Shown one piece after another: positions 56,847 to 64,000 of a stretch of DNA of 64,000 nt. The first letter of the stretch is position 1, and the number at the start of each line of letters is the position of its first letter. Location: NCBI GenBank assembly GCA_017404795.1, contig JAFRBR010000024.1, positions 1-64,000 on the forward strand, given 5' to 3'. The notes below the pieces were generated by a model, which was not told the DNA's origin, did no database searches, and saw only the letters and a program-made list of their open reading frames with translations. The position numbers and the translations under genes were made by a program. Source of the stretch: Candidatus Saccharimonadota bacterium. GTDB lineage: Bacteria > Patescibacteriota > Saccharimonadia > Saccharimonadales > Saccharimonadaceae.

Positions 56847-57547
56847 AATGATACTCCTAAAACGATTAGACTTGCGATAAGAAGATAAAATAAGGTAAGG
56901 CAAAAACGGAAGAAAGGTTTGTTTTTGAAGCGGAATTTGAGATAATCGGCGAGATTGTGGCCGGTGGAGTTGAGAATTCGAATGATGATGAGAGGGGAGA
57001 TGACGATAAGAGCAAAAAGCATAATGAGGCCGGCGCGAGCGGGGCCAATGAGATTGAATTTCATGATGGTGATAATAATGAGGAAGTAGACTGGGAGAGT
57101 GAAAATGAGTTCTGGGACGATGGAAATGAGACCAAGGACAAAAGCGTCAGAACGAGATTTGACCTGAGTTAAACGAGCGCGAAAACTTGTGGCGAGGCGA
57201 CGAGAGATAAATAACTCGGTGCCGGAGCTTTTGCGAAAATATAGACCTAAAATGATAAAAGCGAGAGCTAGAAAGATGCCAGACATAAGCCAGGCAAAAA
57301 TATCACTGTCAATGATGAAGGTAGTGGTTGGTGAGCAACATAAGATGATATTAAGGCAAAGAAAAACTAAGACGACGGCGGTTTCGACGCCGATGATAAA
57401 AAATGTAGCTAGGTCGGAGGCTTTTTTGTAGGAAAATTTGCCATGCATATAATGGTTAAAAAGTGCAAAAATGCCAGGAACTAGTTGCAGAAAAACCAAA
57501 ATTAAGGCAGATAAAACTAGAATTCCCAAAGAGGTTAAAACGCTCAT
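56843..57547 (-). CDS. Unknown polytopic membrane protein
   Basis: 234 residues from the ATG at 57547, with TATAAT 6 nt before it on the minus strand (leaderless; the longer start lies within the promoter). About six hydrophobic helices with a Cys pair in helix 3 (LNIILCCSPTT) and a basic cytoplasmic loop (ISRRLATSFRARLTQVKSR). Not recognised as a transporter family. It is coupled to 56601-56846 by a 4 nt overlap, so the two probably work together. Confidence 0.7.
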   Translation of the reverse strand: MSVLTSLGILVLSALILVFLQLVPGIFALFNHYMHGKFSYKKASDLATFFIIGVETAVVLVFLCLNIILCCSPTTTFIIDSDIFAWLMSGIFLALAFIILGLYFRKSSGTELFISRRLATSFRARLTQVKSRSDAFVLGLISIVPELIFTLPVYFLIIITIMKFNLIGPARAGLIMLFALIVISPLIIIRILNSTGHNLADYLKFRFKNKPFFRFCLTLFYLLIASLIVLGVSL

Positions 57548-57607
57548 GCCTAAATTATAGCACAAAAGGGGTTGTATTTCTAGATGGTTTATGCTAGGGT
57601 CTAGCGC

Positions 57608-59164
57608 ATGAAGAAAAAAATAATATTATTTATCATTTGTGGGGGACTGGTGATGAGTGTGGTTTTGCCAGTAGCGGGAGGGTTGATGGGGGTATTAAGG
57701 GTGACAAATACTTATGCCGAAATGGGGGATGAGGAAGAGGGAGGGGCGGGAGATGAAGACGGGATGGAAGTGTTGGGTGGTGAGAGTGGGGATGACGACA
57801 ACGAAGATGGAATGAGCGTGGATGAGGACGATGAAGTGCCGAGTCCGGATGAAACAAGCGAAACAAATGAAGAGGTATTGCCACAATTATATATTAGGGC
57901 TGTGAACCCGGGGTATAAAATTGATGGCGTGAATAATGTCGGGGAGATGATAGAAATTGCCCGAGTGGGAGACCTCGATACACCAGTTTTGCTCGCTGGG
58001 ACAACTGTCAGTTATACTAATTCAAGCGGGAATACAGCTACGCTGGTTGAATTTCCCGAGCACAGTTGGATGGACGGCGAGAGCATCATCCTAAGATTGG
58101 CTAGTTCGCCAGGTGTTGAATTAGCCAATCTTTCCTACAGTAAGACTTTGGCTATGAATGCGGGACTAAGTTTGCTGGTGAATGGTGAAGTGGTGGACGA
58201 AGTGTGTTGGACGGGGAAGGAAGGGTGCTATAAAGCGTTTTCCTCGTCAAAGCCAACTACGCTAGTACGTAATTTGGAGACGGGAGAATTTGAACATCAG
58301 TTTGTCTATGAGCCAGAATATCGAGCGGAGAATTATCGAGTGGAGGAGGTAACACCGGCGGAAGAAGGAGATAATACGGTGGTAAGTCCGCGGTGTCGGA
58401 GTTTGCAATTTTCGGAGATTTTGAGTTATTATGAAAGTGCAAAATCGGAACAATTTATTGAATTTTATAATGAGGGGGCAAGTGCGGTGAATCTTGAGGG
58501 GTGCAAGGTGAGGTATAAAAATAAAAAGTATATGCTAAGCGGGGTAATAGAGCCGGAGGGGTATTTTGCTTATTATCCGGCGGGGTTTAGTTTGACAAAA
58601 AATCCGGTGAATGTGAATAAATTGGAGCTGGTGGATGCGGATGAAGCGGTGGTAGATACGATGGAGTACCCTAATGGACAGCGTAAAAGTACTGCCTATG
58701 CTCTGCTAGGAATAGATGAAGCGGGTGGGGAAATCTGGAAGGTGACTTATGCACCGACGCCGGGCGCGCCGAATAATTATCAAGAGTTTAAGACTTGCGA
58801 GGCGGGGAAAGTTATTAATCAGGCGACAGGTAATTGTGTAAAAGTAGCCAGTGTGAGCGAAAAAATTTGTCAGGAAGGGTACTATTTGAATATTTTGACG
58901 GGGAGATGTAAGAAAAAGACAGTGGCGGAGGCTAAAACTTGTAAAGAGGGCTACTATTTGAACCCAGAAACGAATCGGTGTCGAAAAATAAAGGAAAATA
59001 CTGGAGCTGATTATAGTGTAGAGCCAGAAAATTATGAGGAGAACTCGTCGTTTATTGCTTTATATGCGGTGCTAGGTGTGGCTGGCGTGGGGTTGATCTA
59101 TTTGGGGTGGGAATTTAGAAAGGAAATAGCGAAGATTTGGCGAAAAATTCTGAGGAAAGAGTAG
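57608..59164 (+). CDS. Surface protein with two lamin-tail domains and Cys repeats
   Basis: 518 residues. Signal peptide about 1-37, an acidic Asp/Glu/Gly linker (40-85), lamin-tail-like beta domain 1 (about 90-215: QLYIRAVNPGYKID, NVGEMIEIARVG) and domain 2 (about 265-395: LQFSEILSYYESAKSEQFIEFYNEG, WKVTYAPTPGAPNNYQEF). Then two copies of a C-x-x-GYYLN-x-x-T-x-RC-K repeat and a C-terminal helix (about 480-500) with basic end. Lamin-tail domains of exported proteins are thought to bind nucleic acids or glycans. Probably held at the membrane facing outward; DNA uptake or attachment is a guess. Confidence 0.75.
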   Translation: MKKKIILFIICGGLVMSVVLPVAGGLMGVLRVTNTYAEMGDEEEGGAGDEDGMEVLGGESGDDDNEDGMSVDEDDEVPSPDETSETNEEVLPQLYIRAVNPGYKIDGVNNVGEMIEIARVGDLDTPVLLAGTTVSYTNSSGNTATLVEFPEHSWMDGESIILRLASSPGVELANLSYSKTLAMNAGLSLLVNGEVVDEVCWTGKEGCYKAFSSSKPTTLVRNLETGEFEHQFVYEPEYRAENYRVEEVTPAEEGDNTVVSPRCRSLQFSEILSYYESAKSEQFIEFYNEGASAVNLEGCKVRYKNKKYMLSGVIEPEGYFAYYPAGFSLTKNPVNVNKLELVDADEAVVDTMEYPNGQRKSTAYALLGIDEAGGEIWKVTYAPTPGAPNNYQEFKTCEAGKVINQATGNCVKVASVSEKICQEGYYLNILTGRCKKKTVAEAKTCKEGYYLNPETNRCRKIKENTGADYSVEPENYEENSSFIALYAVLGVAGVGLIYLGWEFRKEIAKIWRKILRKE

Positions 59165-59196
59165 GGAGTGGAGGTTGGGTGGAGGCTTGTTGAAAT

Positions 59197-59814
59197 TTAG
59201 TGGGATTTGGCGTATTGGTGGAGTTTGGTGATGAGTTCGTCAAAGACTTGCTCGCGGGTCTGGTCGCCGTTGATTTCGACGAGGAGACCTTTGGACTTGT
59301 AATAATGAAGAACGGGAGCGGTCTTGGTGCGGAATTCTTGGAGGCGGGTGGTAAAAATCTGGGTGTCTTGATCGTCGGCGCGATCGCCACGATCGCCTAA
59401 AATTTTGGCGGCCTCGAAACGCTTGGTGACGTCGGCTTCGGAAATATTAAGAAGAATAACGGCTTTGATAGGGTGGTCGGCACTTGCGGCGGCAGACATG
59501 ACTTCGTCTTCTTCGCCGTGCCAACGGCCGATGGAGGAGAGGACTAGGGGATAATTTTGTAAATCTGGGCGAGCAAAATAGGGCAAAACCCATTTGTAGA
59601 AAATATTAGCAGGAGTAAGAACGCCTTGATCGGAGTAGTGTTGCTTGGTTTGTTGCTCCATGGAGCGGATAATCATGCCGGAGGAAAGAAATTTGCCATT
59701 GAGTGCTTCAGCTAATTTGATACCTTGAGTATCTTTGCCAGACATGGGGAGGCCAAAAATATTGATACTACCGGTGCCGAGCCAAGATTTAATGGTGGCG
59801 ATTTGGTTGTCCAT
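59197..59814 (-). CDS. Adenylate kinase-like nucleotide kinase (second paralogue)
   Basis: 205 residues. P-loop INIFGLPMSGKDTQGIKLAE, then FLSSGMIIRSM for the AMP side, a substrate region with LVLSSIGRWHGEEDEV in place of the usual GFPRxxxQ, and a short lid KILGDRGDRADD. The intact adk is at 33536, so this divergent copy may act on another nucleotide or be regulatory. Single gene, convergent with 57608 and divergent from hrcA. Confidence 0.75.
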   Translation of the reverse strand: MDNQIATIKSWLGTGSINIFGLPMSGKDTQGIKLAEALNGKFLSSGMIIRSMEQQTKQHYSDQGVLTPANIFYKWVLPYFARPDLQNYPLVLSSIGRWHGEEDEVMSAAASADHPIKAVILLNISEADVTKRFEAAKILGDRGDRADDQDTQIFTTRLQEFRTKTAPVLHYYKSKGLLVEINGDQTREQVFDELITKLHQYAKSH

Positions 59815-59880
59815 AGTTTATATTATATCACGAGATATAAAATTCATTATATCTTGGGAGTTTTGCGTCAGGATACTATA

Positions 59881-59918
59881 TTGGCACTGTTGACACGAGA
59901 GTGCTAATTTTGTATAAT
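59881..59918 (+). promoter_or_regulatory. hrcA promoter inside a CIRCE operator
   Basis: TTGGCACTG-N9-GAGTGCTAA (59881-59907) is a CIRCE; its spacer contains the -35 box TTGACA (59890-59895), 17 bp before TATAAT (59913-59918). The ATG follows after 6 nt, so the mRNA is leaderless and CIRCE acts as a DNA operator for autoregulation by HrcA. Confidence 0.92.
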
Positions 59919-59924
59919 TAAAGT

Positions 59925-60680
59925 ATGAAATTGACTGAGCGACAAGAGGAGATTCTTTGTCAGATTATAGAGGAATATGCGGAAACGGCTTCGCCGGTGG
60001 GGAGTGTGACGATGGCGAAACTTTTTGATGTGTCGCCGGCGACGATTCGAGCAGAAATGGCACGCCTAGAGGTGATGGGGTTGATTGCGCAGCCGCATAC
60101 TTCGGCGGGGCGAGTGCCAACAGATGCGGGGTATCGGTATTACGTGAATCATTTGAATGTGGTGGGAGACGACTGGGAAGCGGATTATGCAGAGCAAACG
60201 CCGGAAGTTAGAGTGATTGGAGAGGGGCAATACGGCCGAGCGGTGCACGTGATTGAGCGGCGGATTAATTCGCAGTCCCAAGCGGATACCGCGATTAGAG
60301 GAGCAGTGGATGCTTTGGTGGAGTTGACGGGTAATTTGGGTCTCGCAACGATTGGTGGACAATTGTATCTGGCGGGAATTGCGAAGTTGTTTACGCAGCC
60401 GGAATTTGGAGACACGAGGCGAGTGCAAGCGGTAGCCAAATTATTAGATAATTTGGAGCCGTGGCTAAGAGAGGCGGCGCCAGGTGAGGCTCTGAATATT
60501 TTTATTGGTCACGAGAATCCGATTGGTAAAAATTCGGAGGTGTCGTTGATTATTTCAAGGTTTAAATCGCCGTTTTCGGACCGGAGTTATATTGGTGTAC
60601 TTGGACCGACGCGGCAAAATTATGCGCGGGTGATGGCTTTGGTGCGTCACGCGGGGCAAATGTTAGAAGAAATTTTGTAA
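59925..60680 (+). CDS. hrcA: Heat-inducible transcription repressor HrcA (short form)
   Basis: 251 residues against about 340 in Bacillus. The N-terminal winged helix is complete: LTERQEEILCQIIEEYAETASPVGS, FDVSPATIRAEMARLEVMGL and QPHTSAGRVPTDAGYRYYV. The GAF-like middle is shortened, while the dimerisation end SDRSYIGVLGPTRQNYARVM is kept. It binds CIRCE upstream of itself and of dnaK and releases under heat or unfolded-protein stress, usually with GroEL help. Forms an operon with grpE 10 nt on. Confidence 0.95.
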   Translation: MKLTERQEEILCQIIEEYAETASPVGSVTMAKLFDVSPATIRAEMARLEVMGLIAQPHTSAGRVPTDAGYRYYVNHLNVVGDDWEADYAEQTPEVRVIGEGQYGRAVHVIERRINSQSQADTAIRGAVDALVELTGNLGLATIGGQLYLAGIAKLFTQPEFGDTRRVQAVAKLLDNLEPWLREAAPGEALNIFIGHENPIGKNSEVSLIISRFKSPFSDRSYIGVLGPTRQNYARVMALVRHAGQMLEEIL

Positions 60681-60690
60681 AAGGAGGAAA

Positions 60691-61137
60691 ATGAAGAAAA
60701 AAGCAACAAAAAATACAGAGATGGAGCAGTCGGAAGCTCTGACGCAAGTGGCGGAATTGACGGCGGATTTGCAGCGGACGCGAGCGGATTTTGAGAATTT
60801 TCGTAAACAAGTGGAGTTGCAGAAGGCTCAGGAGAAAAAGGTAGTGAAATTTGCAACGGTGGAGAAGGTTTTGCCGCTGCTGGATGATTTGGACCGAGCG
60901 ATTGCGAGCTATGAGGAGCTAGCGCCGTTAGAGAAATCCTTGGCGAAAACTTTGGCGGATTTGAATTTGGCAAAAGTAGAATCGGCAGAAGGGGTGGAGT
61001 TTGACCCGGATGTGCATGATGCGGTGATGGTAGAGGGTGAGGGAGAAAAAGAGGTGGTTCAAGAGACTTTGAGACCGGGATATTTTTATGAGGGGGAGAT
61101 TTTGCGGCCAGCAATGGTCAAAGTGAAAAAAATGTGA
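60691..61137 (+). CDS. grpE: Nucleotide exchange factor GrpE
   Basis: 148 residues. Long N-terminal coiled coil (VAELTADLQRTRADFENFRK), KVLPLLDDLDRAIASYEE, and the C-terminal beta domain with GVEFDPDVHDAVMV, VVQETLRPGYFYEGEILRPAMVKV. It releases ADP from DnaK. AGGAGG lies before the ATG. Part of the hrcA operon, hence under CIRCE; dnaK is 39 kb away but shares the operator. Confidence 0.96.
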   Translation: MKKKATKNTEMEQSEALTQVAELTADLQRTRADFENFRKQVELQKAQEKKVVKFATVEKVLPLLDDLDRAIASYEELAPLEKSLAKTLADLNLAKVESAEGVEFDPDVHDAVMVEGEGEKEVVQETLRPGYFYEGEILRPAMVKVKKM

Positions 61138-61163
61138 TATAATAATAGAAAGGAGTTATTTTT

Positions 61164-61850
61164 ATGGCTGAATATAAACTGAAATTAGAAAAAAGAGAAT
61201 TAACTGGTAAAAAATTAAAAGATTTGCGCGCGAAGGGGTTAATTCCCTCGGTGATTTACGGTGGGAAGGAGCCGATTTTGGCGGCCAGTGAATATGTAGT
61301 AACAGAGAAGGTATTAGAGAAGGCTGGTTATCACTCGCCGATTGATCTAGAGATTGATGGCAAAAAACGGTTGGTAATCGTAAAAGATGTACAAATTGAT
61401 CCGGTATCGCGGAAGATTTTGAATGTGGAATTCCAGGCGATTTCGGCAAAAGAAGCAGTGACGGCTGTGACGCCTGTAGTGATTGTGAATTATGAAGAGT
61501 CGGAAGCGTCAAAGACTTATCATTTTGCTTTGACTCAGAACTTGGAAGAGATTGAGGTCAAAGCCAAACCGGCAGATTTGCCGAAGGAGCTTCCGATTGA
61601 TGCGTCGGGGATGGAAACAGTGGAAGATAAGTTGACGCTGGCGGAGATTAAGCTACCAGAAGGGGTGGAGTATGCGGATAAGGAGTTGGATTTGGAGCAA
61701 GTGGTGGCATCGCTCTATGACCCGGCGGCAGAGGCTGAGAAGCGGGCAGCGGAAGAGGCAGCAGCAGAAGCTGAAACAGAGGCCACTGAAGAGGGAGAAA
61801 CTGAAGCTGAAGAAGCAGCTGAGGAAAAAGCTGAAGCGGAAGCAGAATAA
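61164..61850 (+). CDS. rplY: Large ribosomal subunit protein bL25 (CTC form)
   Basis: 228 residues. The 5S-rRNA-binding domain LEKRELTGKKLKDLRAKGLIPSVIYGG and VQIDPVSRKILNVEF, then the TL5/CTC beta domain (about 95-185: LEEIEVKAKPADLPKELPID, ELDLEQVVASLYDP), then an Ala/Glu-rich tail of about 40 residues. The long form is general-stress-linked in Bacillus. TATAAT and AAAGGAG precede it. Tail-to-tail with the aldolase fusion gene, which ends at the next base. Confidence 0.95.
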   Translation: MAEYKLKLEKRELTGKKLKDLRAKGLIPSVIYGGKEPILAASEYVVTEKVLEKAGYHSPIDLEIDGKKRLVIVKDVQIDPVSRKILNVEFQAISAKEAVTAVTPVVIVNYEESEASKTYHFALTQNLEEIEVKAKPADLPKELPIDASGMETVEDKLTLAEIKLPEGVEYADKELDLEQVVASLYDPAAEAEKRAAEEAAAEAETEATEEGETEAEEAAEEKAEAEAE

Positions 61851-63671
61851 TTATAATATTTTAGTATTAGCGATAAGTCTGTCAGCGAAAGCTTGACGGG
61901 CTTTTTCGGCGTTGGCGTTGTCGCCAGCCCAGGCGAAGAGGGCGGGATCTTGGAGGGCGCGGGCAAAAGAGAAAGTGACGGGCCAGGGGTAAGGGCCGTG
62001 CTTGATGATGGCGGCGAGGTTATCGGTGGCTTGCTCGGGGGTCTGGCCACCAGAGAGAAAGACTACGCCGGCGAGTTCGGTTGGGACGTGACCTTTAAGA
62101 ACTTCAGAGGTTTTGGCGCCGATTTCATCTGGGGTGGATTGATGGTCTTGCTGTTTGCCGGCGAGGACCATGTTGACTTTTAAGATACAAGCTCGTAGAT
62201 TGACTTTTTGAGATTCTAGAGCGGTAAAGAGAGTATCGAGTATTTGAGCGGTGACAGAGGCGGATTGGTCGATATTGTAGTTGCCGTCGTAGACGAGTTC
62301 GGGCTCGACGATGGGGACTAAGCCGGCTTTTTGACAATTTTTGGCGTACTCGGCAAGGATACGGCAGTTTTCGGAGATGGCGTGGTCTGTAGGGGTGAGC
62401 AAGTTGCCGTTTTTGTCTAGGCGGATTTCAAAAGCGGCGCGCCATTTAGCAAAACGAAGGCCCATCTGGTAGTATTCCTTGAGACGTTGCTCTAAGTCGT
62501 CAAGACCTTTGGTGTAGGTTTCTTCGGAGTTGGCGAATTTTTCGAGGCCTTGATCGACTTTGATGCCAGGGATAATGCGCCTAGCAGTGAGAAAATCGAC
62601 AAAATTTTGGCCGTTATCGGCTAATTGACGGGCGGTTTCGTCAAAGAGAATGACTCCGTTGACGTATTTGGCTAAATCTGGGGTGGTGAAAAAGAGGTTG
62701 CGGTAGTCGCGGCGATTGTCATAGGTGTCCTCGATGTTTAGTTGGTCGAATTTTTTGTGGATGCTGCCGCCAGATTCGTCGGCGGCGAGGATACCTTTAG
62801 GGCTAAGAACGAGGTTTTTAGCGATGAGCTCGATGTCGTCTTGGTGAGTGGTAACAGAGGCGAGCTCTTGGAGGGTAGAGAGAGTGAGAACAGAGTTTAG
62901 TTTGGAATTTTCTAGATTGAGGCGGGCGAGTTTGAGGCTATCTTCGACGGAATAGCCGAGAATAAAGCTACCGAGAATGGTGGCTGCAGCAATAGAATAG
63001 AGGGAGAGATGAGTAAACATGTCGATACGGTGAATAGAGATGGGTTCGGTGATATTGGCGTACTCGAGCTGATTTTCAGAGAGGTGGATAATCTTAGCGG
63101 GGTCGAGATGTTGTAATTCGGGCGCGTCGTTAGTTTCCGCAAAAATTAATTCCGACTGGGGTAAAAGTTGATTTAAATGATGATTATTAAAATTGCGGAC
63201 ATAAGTGATAAGTTTGGCATCAGGGGAGTTATTGAGGTAGGAGGTGATTTGCTTAGCGGTCGAAGCGGTGAGCTCGGCGGAGCGGTCTAAATAGAGGTAG
63301 TCGACAGGGGTAGAGGGGGGTGTAAAAGTGGTGTGAGTGAATTTGCTGGGGGCGAGATAGGTGACGTCATCGTCGGCGATTAGGATGTAGCGGTAGGTGT
63401 CAGAAGGCTGAGCCGTATCGGAATCTGTTGTAGAGTTGAAGTTGAGCGCAGAATCTGAAACTGAGGCGTTAAGACCGAGTTTTTGAAGAGTTTCTAGAGT
63501 GACAGCGGCGCCGCCGAGGCTAGAATTGCGATTAAAAAATCGATGTTCTGAGGCGTTGAAAGCCAAATCTAGCCATTTGGTGCCGTGTTTATCGGTTTCA
63601 AAATGCTCGGTACGGGAGTCTAAATTGAGATAAACATCCTTGGTAATATTGCCCACCACTAAAATATTCAT
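61851..63671 (-). CDS. Fusion: PfkB-like domain plus class I fructose-bisphosphate aldolase
   Basis: 606 residues. 1-260: ribokinase/PfkB-like (MNILVVGNITKDVYLNL, SSLGGAAVTLETLQKLGL). The expected DTxGAGD motif is absent, replaced by LYSIAAATILGSFILGYSVED, so the phosphoryl-transfer Asp is missing. 265-606: full class I aldolase (KGILAADESGGSIHKKF, FAKWRAAFEIRL, VEPELVYDG, Schiff-base Lys about 498 in ACILKVNMVLAG, and GGQTPEQATDNL). The aldolase should split fructose-1,6-bisphosphate. The N-terminal part may bind sugar phosphate as a regulator. One continuous frame with no internal stop. Confidence 0.85.
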   Translation of the reverse strand: MNILVVGNITKDVYLNLDSRTEHFETDKHGTKWLDLAFNASEHRFFNRNSSLGGAAVTLETLQKLGLNASVSDSALNFNSTTDSDTAQPSDTYRYILIADDDVTYLAPSKFTHTTFTPPSTPVDYLYLDRSAELTASTAKQITSYLNNSPDAKLITYVRNFNNHHLNQLLPQSELIFAETNDAPELQHLDPAKIIHLSENQLEYANITEPISIHRIDMFTHLSLYSIAAATILGSFILGYSVEDSLKLARLNLENSKLNSVLTLSTLQELASVTTHQDDIELIAKNLVLSPKGILAADESGGSIHKKFDQLNIEDTYDNRRDYRNLFFTTPDLAKYVNGVILFDETARQLADNGQNFVDFLTARRIIPGIKVDQGLEKFANSEETYTKGLDDLEQRLKEYYQMGLRFAKWRAAFEIRLDKNGNLLTPTDHAISENCRILAEYAKNCQKAGLVPIVEPELVYDGNYNIDQSASVTAQILDTLFTALESQKVNLRACILKVNMVLAGKQQDHQSTPDEIGAKTSEVLKGHVPTELAGVVFLSGGQTPEQATDNLAAIIKHGPYPWPVTFSFARALQDPALFAWAGDNANAEKARQAFADRLIANTKIL

Positions 63672-63706
63672 AAGCTTATTATAGCATATTTGTGAGAATT
63701 GGGTGA

Positions 63707-64000
63707 TTAAATGACACCGAGGATGCCGCGGAGGGCAAAGGCGGTGTCTTCGTGGCTTCTAACGGTGATGGTGTCGATACCCATCTGGACGACTGGGTAA
63801 TCGTTGCCGCCGGGCTGAGTCATGTCGCCAAAGTAGAGAATGTCGGATTTGTCGACCTCGAGCTCTTCTAAGAGGTGAGTCATGCCGAATTCTTTGTTCA
63901 TGCCAGGGGTGATAGCGTTAATAGAGGTGGTGCCGCCGATTTCGTAGTCAAATTCGGGGGCGAGTTCCTTACAGCGAGCGACGATTTTTTCACGTTTTTT
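63707..64000 (-). CDS. HAD-IIB sugar phosphatase/phosphomannomutase-like, 3' part, cut by window edge
   Basis: The last 97 codons of a gene whose start lies beyond the window; the frame is open up to 64000. FDYEIGGTTSINAITPGMNK carries the cap-to-core return typical of eukaryotic-type phosphomannomutase and Cof/SPP phosphatases (xxTPGxNKG). LYFGDMTQPGGNDYPVV is HAD motif IV (GDxxxxGxNDxxM) and the end TVRSHEDTAFALRGIL is normal. An internal ATG (63901) should not be taken as the start. Likely a mannose- or glucose-phosphate enzyme. Confidence 0.85.
   Translation of the reverse strand, partial: KKREKIVARCKELAPEFDYEIGGTTSINAITPGMNKEFGMTHLLEELEVDKSDILYFGDMTQPGGNDYPVVQMGIDTITVRSHEDTAFALRGILGVI

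Overview
The window looks like a chromosomal segment of a Candidatus Saccharibacteria (TM7) or closely related Patescibacteria/CPR genome. The reasons are compact genes, a short DNA polymerase I, short HolA and HrcA, a 323-residue sigma factor, type IV pilus genes in place of a rich metabolism, TGA used as an ordinary stop, and many genes that begin right after a TATAAT box. This assignment is inference from gene content; no rRNA gene is present.

Layout. 1-9.2 kb is accessory and partly degraded: a truncated CDF transporter; a RelA/SpoT-domain protein and a membrane protein bracketed by a 250-300 bp direct repeat; TspO; an unknown 396-residue protein behind a large pseudoknot-capable leader; a flavodoxin/aldo-keto reductase pair flanked by two halves of a broken alpha/beta hydrolase; and two wall-exposed anchored proteins. 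9.2-19.4 kb holds a two-component system, GlmS, a polysaccharide export/assembly set, a GlmM-like mutase and a Pta-like acyltransferase. 19.4-36.3 kb is core: DnaK behind two CIRCE operators, the main sigma factor, PolA, MutM, HolA, S20, S21, adenylate kinase, methionine aminopeptidase and FtsA. 36.3-40.9 kb has tRNA-Ser, PyrG, a PilB/GspE ATPase, a methyltransferase and tRNA-Arg.

40.9-46.8 kb is the most striking part: a complete diversity-generating retroelement (DGR). A secreted 973-residue protein with two lectin-like domains ends in a 237 bp variable repeat. An Avd-like protein with a long N-terminal extension and a reverse transcriptase follow. A 237 bp template repeat lies downstream in the opposite orientation. 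The repeats align without gaps and differ at 20 positions, every one an adenine in the template.

46.8-64 kb has AspRS, a DsbA-like protein, a pilin-like operon, tRNA-Ile(TAT) and tRNA-fMet, a cysteine-free flavoprotein, a lamin-tail surface protein, hrcA-grpE behind a CIRCE, L25, a PfkB-like/class I aldolase fusion and a truncated HAD phosphatase.

Two signals run through the window. (1) A family of nested-hairpin elements (mostly 80-129 bp) sits in intergenic regions and also inside reading frames; inner junctions resemble YTC(T)GRG on the left and CCTC on the right, while the outer arms are locus-specific. (2) At least a dozen genes have a -10 box 6-7 nt before the start codon, implying widespread leaderless mRNA. 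By eye the plus strand is G-rich from about 9 kb onward whatever the gene direction, except over the C-rich DGR target gene. All calls were made by reading alone; no database search was run.
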